Source: Hymenobacter cellulosivorans
Lineage (GTDB): Bacteria; Bacteroidota; Bacteroidia; Cytophagales; Hymenobacteraceae
NCBI RefSeq assembly: GCF_022919135.1
Contig: NZ_CP095049.1
Coordinates: 5,398,501-5,462,500 of the forward strand
Length of the DNA: 64,000 nucleotides
Direction of reading: 5' to 3'
Part shown: one piece after another, positions 51,896 to 59,233 of the stretch
Position numbering within the stretch: the stretch's first letter is position 1
How the letters are laid out: each line of letters begins with the position of its first letter
Notes under the pieces: generated by a model
The model's database searches: none
Seen by the model: the letters and a program-made list of their open reading frames with translations, nothing else
Told to the model about the DNA's origin: nothing
Made by a program: the position numbers and the translations under genes

Positions 51896-53650
51896 GTGCG
51901 ACACATTTATCTCTCTGTTGGCTTTGCGTTTACGTTAGGCTTATCCGCGGCTCAGGCCCAAACGCCGGCCTGGACGAGCGGCTTACAACCAACTAACCCC
52001 ACCGCCACCGACGACACCGGCGCCGCGGGCGTTGGCCTGGCTGTTGATGCCAGTGGCAACCAGTACGTAGCGGGCATCCTGCAGAACGGCGCGGGCAGCG
52101 GAGCCTCCGCCACCCGCGTGTTTGGCAGCACCACTCTTACCGGGGGCTCGGGCTTTGCCAGCGGTTTTGTGGCCAAGCTTTCCCCTACCCAGCAGTGGCT
52201 CTGGGCGCTCAAGGCCACCGGCAACGGTGAAGCCCTTGCCTTTGAGCACGTCGTCGTCAATCCAGCCGGCGACACCTATGCCATTGGTGACGTAAGTGAT
52301 GATCAAACAATATCGCCGAATGGGGGGACCCTGGTTACGGTGGGCTCCCTCACCTACACCACCACCAAAGCTCAGGCCTCCTTTATTACCCGCCTCAATG
52401 CCAACGGACAGCCCCAGGCGCTGATTGGGACATCCGGTACCCGGATCCTGGCCGCGGGCTGGGATGCTACGGCCGGCAACCTGGTAGTGGCTGGAGAATA
52501 CTCCGGCACCGTCACGCTGGGCGGCATTACGCTGCCCGCTGCTCCTATTGCCGGTGTGTTTGTAGCCCGCCTGAATGCGGCAGGCCAGTGGGTAAGCGCC
52601 GTGGGCGCTACCTCCACCGGTACCGCCAGCAGCAGTCGTTTCGTAGTGAGCGAGGCCGCAGTGGGCCCACAGGGGCAAGTAGCGTTGGCTTTCCGCATCC
52701 GCAACGGCTCCGTGACGCTGGGTGGCACAACCGTCACCTCGACCAGTACTACCCAGGCCATAAATATTGTGGCTCAGCTCAGCGCCGCCAACCAGTGGGC
52801 GTGGGCTACGCAGGTTGCGGCCGCAGGGACTAGCTCGGTGGCCTACATTGCCAACGAACTACAATATGACCGGACGGGCAACGTGTGGCTGGCGGGTGAG
52901 GGCCTAAGCACCGGCCTGCAAATAGGCAGCACCACGGTGAACGAGGACGAATTTGTGGCCCGCCTCTCGCCCACCGGCCAGTGGGGCGCCGTAGGTACTA
53001 TCGGCCACGCGGGCAGCGCTAATGGCGCTACCAATACGGAGGCCCTGGCTGTCGATGCGCAAGGCAACGCCGTTATGGTCGGCAATATGCCCAATGCCAT
53101 TACCTACACGTTTGGCACGCGTACCCTGGTCAACCCCACCGCCGGTCGGAATTTTGTGGCCCGCTTCAACCCGACCACGCAAAGTTGGGACTATGCCCAG
53201 CTCACCCCGTCCGTTAGCACGAATGGCGAATTCACTTTCGGAGCTATTGCGCTGGATGTTGCCGGAAACATGTTTGCCACGGGTGACTTTCTGGGCTCCA
53301 TCACCTTTGGGGCGAATACCCTGACTTACCCGGCTTCTTTCGGCAGCAATGCCTTCGTAGCCAAGCTCAGCAACGCGGGCCTGCCGCTGGGTGTGCGCCA
53401 GGTGGCGGGTGTAGCGCCACTGGCCCTCTACCCAAACCCGGCTGCCGCGGGTACCTTTGCTACCCTGCGTCTGTCCTCGTCTACGAGCACTGCGTTGCCG
53501 GTAACCCTGCGCGACGCGCTGGGCCGGGCCGTACGCACCAGCACGGTTCTGGCTGGTCAGCAGGAAGCCCGGCTGGCCACGGCTGGCTTGGCCCCGGGCC
53601 TCTACCTACTGGAGGCGGGCGCGCAGCGGGCCCAGTTAGTAGTGCAATAA
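51896..53650 (+). CDS. T9SS cargo protein with SBBP-like repeats (paralogue 3)
   Basis: About 584 residues. The GTG at 51896 begins a proper signal peptide (RHIYLSVGFAFTLGLSAAQA); a TTG 21 codons earlier would bury it behind a polar extension. Looser repeats (FVAKLSPTQQWLWALKATGN, GVFVARLNAAGQWVSAVGAT, FVARLSPTGQWGAVG) show the same propeller-type pattern. The end LPLGVRQVAG, LALYPNPAAAG, DALGRAVRTS, PGLYLLEAG is a type A T9SS sorting domain close to paralogue 1. Confidence 0.85.
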   Translation: MRHIYLSVGFAFTLGLSAAQAQTPAWTSGLQPTNPTATDDTGAAGVGLAVDASGNQYVAGILQNGAGSGASATRVFGSTTLTGGSGFASGFVAKLSPTQQWLWALKATGNGEALAFEHVVVNPAGDTYAIGDVSDDQTISPNGGTLVTVGSLTYTTTKAQASFITRLNANGQPQALIGTSGTRILAAGWDATAGNLVVAGEYSGTVTLGGITLPAAPIAGVFVARLNAAGQWVSAVGATSTGTASSSRFVVSEAAVGPQGQVALAFRIRNGSVTLGGTTVTSTSTTQAINIVAQLSAANQWAWATQVAAAGTSSVAYIANELQYDRTGNVWLAGEGLSTGLQIGSTTVNEDEFVARLSPTGQWGAVGTIGHAGSANGATNTEALAVDAQGNAVMVGNMPNAITYTFGTRTLVNPTAGRNFVARFNPTTQSWDYAQLTPSVSTNGEFTFGAIALDVAGNMFATGDFLGSITFGANTLTYPASFGSNAFVAKLSNAGLPLGVRQVAGVAPLALYPNPAAAGTFATLRLSSSTSTALPVTLRDALGRAVRTSTVLAGQQEARLATAGLAPGLYLLEAGAQRAQLVVQ

Positions 53651-53678
53651 CGGTATCGGCCCGCTGCCATTACCAGTA

Positions 53679-53717
53679 AGAAGCCCCGGTTCACCCTCGT
53701 GTGAGCCGGGGCTTTTT
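53679..53717 (+). terminator. Terminator after T9SS paralogue 3
   Basis: GAAGCCCCGG(T) against GCCGGGGCTTTTT with a short loop and T run. Confidence 0.78.
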
Positions 53718-53911
53718 GTGCGTGCTCCGCCAGTTACGAGGCCTTCAGAATGTCTGATTACTGAACGGGCAACGGGACTCAACGAGGATTTAGGGTGGTT
53801 GGTCGGGTAAAGGGGGCTGCCAAGAGGGAAACAGCGCTGTAGCTCTTTTTCCACATTGCTAAAAACCTATTTTTATCCGGAATTACCCAACTCTCGTCCT
53901 GCCCGCATCCT

Positions 53912-54586
53912 ATGCAACCCGACTCGTACACGCGTATTGCCGCTACCATTGCGGAAGTGGCCGCCACTGCCGATTTCTACCCCGGCGTTGTTATCGTTCA
54001 CAACCTTCGCACCCAGTGCGTGGAGTACATGTCGCGCCCGGGGCTGCAGCTGCTGCGCACCACCCTAGCCGAGCTCATTGCCATGGGGCCCGAGTACCAC
54101 TCCCGCTTTTTCAACCAGCAGGAGTCGGCCGAGTATGTGCCTAAAATAATGGCGTTGCTGGAGCAGAACGACCTGAACCAAATCGTGACCTTTTTCCAGC
54201 AGGTGCGCACCACCCAAAGCCCCGACTGGAGCTGGTACATGAGCTCAATCCGAATTCTGCTGCGCGGCGACGACGGCCTGCCCCTGCTGGGGTTGTGCTT
54301 TGCCTGCCCCATCGACCCGACCAGCTCGGTGTCTATCAAGGCGACCCGGCTGCTGGAGGAAAACAATTTTCTGCGTAAAAACCACAGCAAGTTCGGGCAG
54401 CTCACCAAGCGTGAGTGCGAAGTGCTGCGCTACCTGGCCCTGGGCCGCAGCGCCCCGGAGATTTCGCAAACGCTGTTTATTTCGGTGCAAACGGCCGAAA
54501 CCCACCGCCGCAACATCAAGCAGAAACTCAACCTCGAATCGGGCTACGACCTGGTGCAGTACGCCCAGGCCTTCGACCTGATTTGA
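53912..54586 (+). CDS. LuxR-type response regulator-like transcription factor
   Basis: A 224-residue regulator. The N-terminal 150 residues form a PAS-like sensor (VVIVHNLRTQCVEYMSRPGL, then a WSWYMSSIRILLRG strand pair). The C-terminal 65 residues are a GerE/LuxR helix-turn-helix: LTKRECEVLRYLALGRSAPE, then SVQTAETHRRNIKQKLN. No receiver domain or phosphorylatable Asp is evident. This layout is common in Bacteroidota one-component regulators. It follows the T9SS genes, but regulation of them is only conjecture. Confidence 0.87.
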   Translation: MQPDSYTRIAATIAEVAATADFYPGVVIVHNLRTQCVEYMSRPGLQLLRTTLAELIAMGPEYHSRFFNQQESAEYVPKIMALLEQNDLNQIVTFFQQVRTTQSPDWSWYMSSIRILLRGDDGLPLLGLCFACPIDPTSSVSIKATRLLEENNFLRKNHSKFGQLTKRECEVLRYLALGRSAPEISQTLFISVQTAETHRRNIKQKLNLESGYDLVQYAQAFDLI

Positions 54587-54639
54587 GCCGGGCACCCAAC
54601 GCGGGCGGGCCGGGTATGCTTTTATCCCTGAAAGCCTGC

Positions 54640-54647
54640 TAATTTTG
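54640..54647 (+). promoter_or_regulatory. Bacteroidota -7 box for the GT9 gene
   Basis: TAATTTTG matches TAnnTTTG, 26 bases before the ATG at 54673. Confidence 0.5.
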
Positions 54648-54672
54648 GCCCCCATCTGCTTCTGAATTCCTC

Positions 54673-55767
54673 ATGCCCGAACTAAACGGCATCCTTGTTC
54701 ATCCCGACTGCCGCCATTTCCGCGGTGATGTTCCCTGCCGCCCCAACAAAGAGCACGGCTACCAGTGCGCCGGCTGCCCCGAGTATGCCCCCGTACAGCA
54801 GCGGATTCTTATCATCAAGCTTGGGGCCATCGGCGACGTTATCCGGACTACGCCCTTGCTGCGCCGCCTGCGCCAAGAGTATCCGCAGGCCAAGATTACC
54901 TGGCTGACCCACACGCCGGCCATTCTGCCCGCCGGGGCCATCGACGAGATTCTGAAGCTGGAGCTGACCAGCGTGCTACACCTGCAGGCCCGGGAATTTG
55001 ACCTCCTGCTGAACCTGGACAAGGACAAGGAAGCCTGCGCCCTGCACGACACGATTCGGGCCACCCGTAAGTTTGGCTATACCCTGCTGCCCAACGGTGT
55101 GGCCTGGCCCAGCAACGAGCTGGCCAACCACAAGTTCCTCACAGGCGTGTTCGACGAATTGAGTCAGCTCAATCAAAAACCTTACGTGCAGGAAATCTTC
55201 GAGCTCTGCGGCTTCGAGTTCCAGCATGAGGAGTACGTTTTCGACACCCACCAGGACAAAGGCTACAACTGGAGCAACCTGCCCACCGGCAAGCCCCGCA
55301 TCGGCCTCAACACCGGCTGCGGCGACCGGTGGACGACGCGTTTGTGGTCGGATGAGAAATGGCTGAGCCTGATTACCCAGCTCCAACAGGCCGGCTACGT
55401 CCCGGTATTGCTAGGCGGTGCGGCCGAAGACGAGCGCAACCAGCGCCTGCACGCGGCCACCGGCGCCGCCTACCTGGGCACCTTCCCGCTGGAGCAGTTC
55501 ATCAACCTGATGTACCAGATGGACGGCATCGTGACCCAGGTGACGATGGCCATGCACATCAGCATTGCTCTGCAAAAGCCCACGGTGCTGATGAACAACA
55601 TCTTCAATCCCTACGAATTCGACCTTTACGGCCGGGGCCAGCTCGTGCAGCCCGACCGGCAGTGTGTGTGCTTCTACCGCGGCACCTGCAAACTGGGCAC
55701 CAGCTGTATGGAAGACTTACCGGCCGAAAAGGTATTTGCGGCGGTGCAGGCCAGCGTGCCAGTGTAG
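54673..55767 (+). CDS. GT9 heptosyltransferase-like protein with Cys-rich ends
   Basis: A 364-residue family-9 glycosyltransferase used in LPS core or O-glycan assembly. IIKLGAIGDVIRTTPLLRRL is the GT9 N-terminal signature; GLNTGCGDRWTTRLWSDEKW and VLLGGAAEDERNQRL form the donor-binding half. Unusually, four Cys precede the domain (C13, C22, C32, C35 in DCRHFRGDVPCRP and YQCAGCPEY) and four more lie at the end (QCVCFYRGTCKLGTSC). They could bind zinc or an iron-sulfur cluster. The palindromic element at 55788 ends the transcript. Confidence 0.88.
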   Translation: MPELNGILVHPDCRHFRGDVPCRPNKEHGYQCAGCPEYAPVQQRILIIKLGAIGDVIRTTPLLRRLRQEYPQAKITWLTHTPAILPAGAIDEILKLELTSVLHLQAREFDLLLNLDKDKEACALHDTIRATRKFGYTLLPNGVAWPSNELANHKFLTGVFDELSQLNQKPYVQEIFELCGFEFQHEEYVFDTHQDKGYNWSNLPTGKPRIGLNTGCGDRWTTRLWSDEKWLSLITQLQQAGYVPVLLGGAAEDERNQRLHAATGAAYLGTFPLEQFINLMYQMDGIVTQVTMAMHISIALQKPTVLMNNIFNPYEFDLYGRGQLVQPDRQCVCFYRGTCKLGTSCMEDLPAEKVFAAVQASVPV

Positions 55768-55787
55768 TGTCGAACCTTCTTGCCAGC

Positions 55788-55946
55788 TATCCTTGCGAGG
55801 CGCTAGCCGAAGCCATCCGTCTTTGCTAGTGACAAACGTTCTTTTACCAGAAAGCCCTTTCTCGTTATTACGGGAAAGGGCTTTTCACTTAAGGCAGCGC
55901 AGCACATTTTAGAGGACGGATGGCTTCGGTCTGCTCGCAATGCCAG
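55788..55946. repeat. Nested palindromic element with terminator core
   Basis: ATCCTTGCGAGG, then GCCGAAGCCATCCGTC on the left; GACGGATGGCTTCGG, then CTGCTCGCAA on the right; a terminator hairpin (AAGCCCTTTCTCG ... CGGGAAAGGGCTTTTC) in the middle. It shares the GCGCAGCACATTTTA segment with 8242-8330 and the arms with 20434-20630. It lies between convergent genes. Confidence 0.8.
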
Positions 55947-55963
55947 AGGGAGGGATGTAATTT

Positions 55964-57091
55964 CTACCCCGCCACGGCTTTCAGGGCAGCCACCATCTCA
56001 CTCCACGAAAACTCTTTCTTCTTGGCCCATACGCCCGCGGCCAGTTCCGATTCGCGCTGGTGTTCATAGAAGTCCACCAGGGCGTCGGCAATGGCTTTGG
56101 GGGTGGGCTTCACCACGTAGCCCACTTCACCGTCGGGAATCAGCTCGGCCAGGCCGCCTACGTCGGTAACCAGCATGGGCCGCTCGAAGTGGTAGGCAAT
56201 CTGCGATACGCCGCTCTGGGTGGCGTTTTTGTAAGGCTGCACCACCATGTCGGCCGCGCAGAAGTAGTCGGCTACTTTCTCGTTGGGAATAAAATCGGTG
56301 GCGCGCACCAGGCGGCTTTCTAAATTGTGCTGCTTGATTAGGGCTTCGTAAGGAGCCGCGTCTTCGTAGTACTCGCCGGCAATGATGAGCTTGACGGGCA
56401 ACTGCTGCAGACGCGGGTCGGCAAAGGCTTCCAGCAGAATGTCCAGCCCTTTGTAGGCCCGGATAAAGCCGAAAAATAGCAGATAGCCGTATTTCGGGTC
56501 CAGGCCCAACCCCTGCAAAGCCACTGGCTTGGCTTTCAACGCCCCGAAGTTGTCGTAGAGCGGGTGGGGCTGGTACTGGGCCGGCTGCTTAAAGTGCAGG
56601 CGGCGCAAATCGGCCAGCACCGCGCGCGACATCGTGACGAAGCCGTGGCAGGCCGAGAGGAAATAGCGCGTAAGGGGCCGGTCGCCAGGGCGCTTTTCGT
56701 GCGGAATTACGTTGTCGGTGATGGCCACGACACGGGTGTGGCGGTTGCGGCGGATACGGCGGGCAATGTAGCCCAGGGCCGGGCCCATAAACGGCAGCCA
56801 GAAGCGGAATATAATTAGGTCGGGCTTCTCACGCCGCAGCTTCTCGCCCGCTTTCCACCACGACACGGGGTTCACCGAGTTGATGCTGACCTCAATATCG
56901 AGGTCCGTGGGACCGGCTTCGGTACTGAACTGGGTTTGGCCCGGAAACAAAAAATCAGGGTATTGCAGGCTGAACGTGACGATGCGCACCTCGTCGCCGG
57001 CCTCACGAAAAGCCCGGGCCAGCCGCTCGTTGTACGTAGCAAGGCCACCCCGCAGCGGGTAAGCCGGACCGATGATGACGACGCGTGCCAC
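55964..57091 (-). CDS. GT4-family glycosyltransferase
   Basis: A 375-residue GT-B glycosyltransferase starting with GTG (ARVVIIGPAYPLRGGLATYN, the N-terminal Gly-rich loop). The C-terminal half has LLFFGFIRAYKGLDILLEAF, a donor-site segment VVQPYKNATQSGVSQIAYHF where Glu of the usual E-x7-E is not obvious, then LVTDVGGLAELI. The acceptor is unknown. It begins six bases after the GT2 stop, so the two are surely one transcript. Confidence 0.88.
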   Translation of the reverse strand: MARVVIIGPAYPLRGGLATYNERLARAFREAGDEVRIVTFSLQYPDFLFPGQTQFSTEAGPTDLDIEVSINSVNPVSWWKAGEKLRREKPDLIIFRFWLPFMGPALGYIARRIRRNRHTRVVAITDNVIPHEKRPGDRPLTRYFLSACHGFVTMSRAVLADLRRLHFKQPAQYQPHPLYDNFGALKAKPVALQGLGLDPKYGYLLFFGFIRAYKGLDILLEAFADPRLQQLPVKLIIAGEYYEDAAPYEALIKQHNLESRLVRATDFIPNEKVADYFCAADMVVQPYKNATQSGVSQIAYHFERPMLVTDVGGLAELIPDGEVGYVVKPTPKAIADALVDFYEHQRESELAAGVWAKKKEFSWSEMVAALKAVAG

Positions 57092-57097
57092 GAGAAG

Positions 57098-58087
57098 TTA
57101 GTCAGGTAAGTTGATTTTGTCCCGAATCAGGTAGTCGTTGCGACGCGGGCCGTTGAGCTGCACCATTTCGGCCAGAAAACCTGCCAGGAACAGCTGCATA
57201 CCCACAATAACGGCTACCAGGGCCAGGAAGAAAAGCGGCTGGTCGGTCACGTCGCGGGCCCGCAGGTTCTGATTGGCCAGGTATATTTTCTCAATGACCA
57301 GCCACAGCGTAATGAGCATGCCCACCAAGAAAGACACCGAGCCCAGGGTGCCAAAGAAGTGCATGGGCCGCCGCCGAAACCGGCTCACGAAGGTAATGGA
57401 CATCAAATCCAGGAAGCCGTACACGAACCGCTCCAGCCCAAATTTGGTCACGCCGTACTTGCGCTCCTGGTGCTGCACGGCCTTTTCGCCAATACGCCCA
57501 AAGCCGTTCCACTTGGCAATGACCGGGATGTAACGGTGCATTTCGCCATACACCTCGATGCCCTTGACCACGCGCTGGTCGTAGGCTTTCAGGCCGCAGT
57601 TGAAGTCGTGCAGGCTGATGCCCGAAATCCAGCGCGTGGCACCGTTGAAGAGCTTGGTCGGAATGGTTTTGCTCAACGGGTCGTAGCGCTTCTTTTTCCA
57701 GCCGCTCACCAGGTCGTAGCGTTCCTCTACTATCATGCGGTAGAGTTCGGGTAGCTCCTCAGGCGAGTCCTGCAGGTCGGCGTCCATGGTGCACACCACC
57801 CGGCCGGTTGTTTCCCGGAAACCCGTGTTTAGGGCCGCCGACTTACCGTAGTTGCGGTTAAACCGGATGCCGCGCAGGTGCGAATCGGTTTGGGATAATT
57901 CTTCAATAACGTCCCAGGAAGCATCAGTCGAGCCATCGTCAATCAGAATCACCTCGTAGCTCAGCCCGTGCTGGGTCAGCACCCGATTGATCCAGCGCGT
58001 GAGCTCCGGTAAGGATTCGGCTTCGTTAAGCAGGGGAATAACAATGGACAGCTCAACCGGAAACTGGGACGACAAACGCTTAGTCAA
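57098..58087 (-). CDS. GT2 glycosyltransferase with two C-terminal membrane spans (GtrB/DPMS-like)
   Basis: A 329-residue inner-membrane glycosyltransferase that loads a sugar on a polyprenol phosphate carrier. LSIVIPLLNEAESLPELTRW, VILIDDGSTDASWDVI, CTMDADLQDSPEELPELY (DxD) and DFNCGLKAYDQRVV match the GtrB/ArnC-like group; two spans follow (FGTLGSVSFLVGMLITLWLV; LFFLALVAVIVGMQLFLAGF). The TTG start overlaps the stop of the upstream DUF4199 gene by eight bases, indicating translational coupling. Confidence 0.9.
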   Translation of the reverse strand: MTKRLSSQFPVELSIVIPLLNEAESLPELTRWINRVLTQHGLSYEVILIDDGSTDASWDVIEELSQTDSHLRGIRFNRNYGKSAALNTGFRETTGRVVCTMDADLQDSPEELPELYRMIVEERYDLVSGWKKKRYDPLSKTIPTKLFNGATRWISGISLHDFNCGLKAYDQRVVKGIEVYGEMHRYIPVIAKWNGFGRIGEKAVQHQERKYGVTKFGLERFVYGFLDLMSITFVSRFRRRPMHFFGTLGSVSFLVGMLITLWLVIEKIYLANQNLRARDVTDQPLFFLALVAVIVGMQLFLAGFLAEMVQLNGPRRNDYLIRDKINLPD

Positions 58088-58613
58088 ACTCGGGTCGTTT
58101 ATGCTTGGTGAAAATGGTCACGATCAGGCCAGGAATAAGCCCGATGAAAGCTCCCGCCATGGCGCCTTTACCAATTTGCAGCGGCGACTTAACCTTTTCG
58201 TCGCTCATATCGGCCAGGCTTTTCTCGATCTGCTCTTCCTGCACACCAGGCATAGAGCTCATCCAGGCCTCAAAGTCTGTGCGCATCCGCAACGGGTAAT
58301 CAGTATCGATGAAGTTGACGTAGACAAAGTTGAAAATGCCCGACAACAGACCCGCAATCAGAGAGAGCACCAACACAATCAGCATACCTTGCCCATAGGT
58401 CATAAAGCTCTGGTTCTGCTGCTTGAAAAAGCGGTGCGCCAGCACAATGCCCAGAACATAGACCAGAATGCTGGCACTCATGTAAATGGAGTACTTAAAA
58501 GAAAGCTCGGTGGCGCGCAGAATAAAATCGACAATAATCCAGAGCAGGCCGGTAATCAGGCCGTAGCGCACCCCAACCGCAACGGGGGAAACGGGAGTAG
58601 CAGTAGTTTCCAT
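58080..58613 (-). CDS. DUF4199 membrane protein (copy 1)
   Basis: A 177-residue protein with four hydrophobic segments: GLITGLLWIIVDFIL, SASILVYVLGIVLAHRFF, GMLIVLVLSLIAGLLSGIFN and GAFIGLIPGLIVTIFTK. The polar stretch between segments 3 and 4 (EEQIEKSLADMSDEK) and the KYSIYMS region are typical of DUF4199, a Bacteroidota family that often precedes GT2 genes in exactly this arrangement. Function unknown. Confidence 0.87.
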   Translation of the reverse strand: METTATPVSPVAVGVRYGLITGLLWIIVDFILRATELSFKYSIYMSASILVYVLGIVLAHRFFKQQNQSFMTYGQGMLIVLVLSLIAGLLSGIFNFVYVNFIDTDYPLRMRTDFEAWMSSMPGVQEEQIEKSLADMSDEKVKSPLQIGKGAMAGAFIGLIPGLIVTIFTKHKRPEFD

Positions 58614-58649
58614 GTGGTAGTAATTGGTGAAAGATTGGACAAGTGAAAG

Positions 58650-59177
58650 TTATTTGCGCAGGAAAACACCGACCGGAATTGCGACAAGGATGCCTAATAC
58701 TAGCTTTTTGAAGAATTCATCTACTCCAAAAGCAGCAGGGGTCCGAGCCAAGTCTTTTAACATAGCTGCGTGTTGTTGTAAGCCATTTGGCTGCTTGAGA
58801 TACAGTGGCTTCGCAGCTATTATTACTTGTCTTGCTTCCGTTAAATATTCCTCAATAAGAATTGGGTCTGCATTCTTAGCAAACATATACAAGCTAACTC
58901 CCGCTAATGCTGCAGCAATAAGAGTAGTTAGGACTCCTACTCCTATTGCTTTCAGCAATCCTGGCCCTTGATCATAATAGCGGCGAAGCCATATTTGGCT
59001 AACTATTGCTGCTATAGGAGGAAAAAAGTCGGAGAACGTCCTTTTAGGGCCGTACGGGTTATTATGTGTGTAGTAAAGGAAAAGCACCCACAGGAAGCAC
59101 AATAAGGCGGTAATTACGCCGCAAATGGCAGCTGTGCGTAATACTACTGGACGTGAAAGAGGAGCTGTCTTTTCCAA
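58650..59177 (-). CDS. DUF4199-like membrane protein (copy 2)
   Basis: A 175-residue relative of the neighbour: VVLRTAAICGVITALLCFLW, IGVGVLTTLIAAALAGVSLY and LVLGILVAIPVGVFLRK spans, with the same polar stretch between spans 3 and 4. It uses a TTG start. The coding sequence is noticeably more AT-rich than copy 1, so it may have a different history. It lies 36 bases upstream of copy 1 in the same probable operon. Confidence 0.75.
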   Translation of the reverse strand: MEKTAPLSRPVVLRTAAICGVITALLCFLWVLFLYYTHNNPYGPKRTFSDFFPPIAAIVSQIWLRRYYDQGPGLLKAIGVGVLTTLIAAALAGVSLYMFAKNADPILIEEYLTEARQVIIAAKPLYLKQPNGLQQHAAMLKDLARTPAAFGVDEFFKKLVLGILVAIPVGVFLRK

Positions 59178-59233
59178 AACTAAGTAAGCGTAATAAGTGC
59201 GGCAAGATAGAGGACTTTGGGTAAACTACCCGC

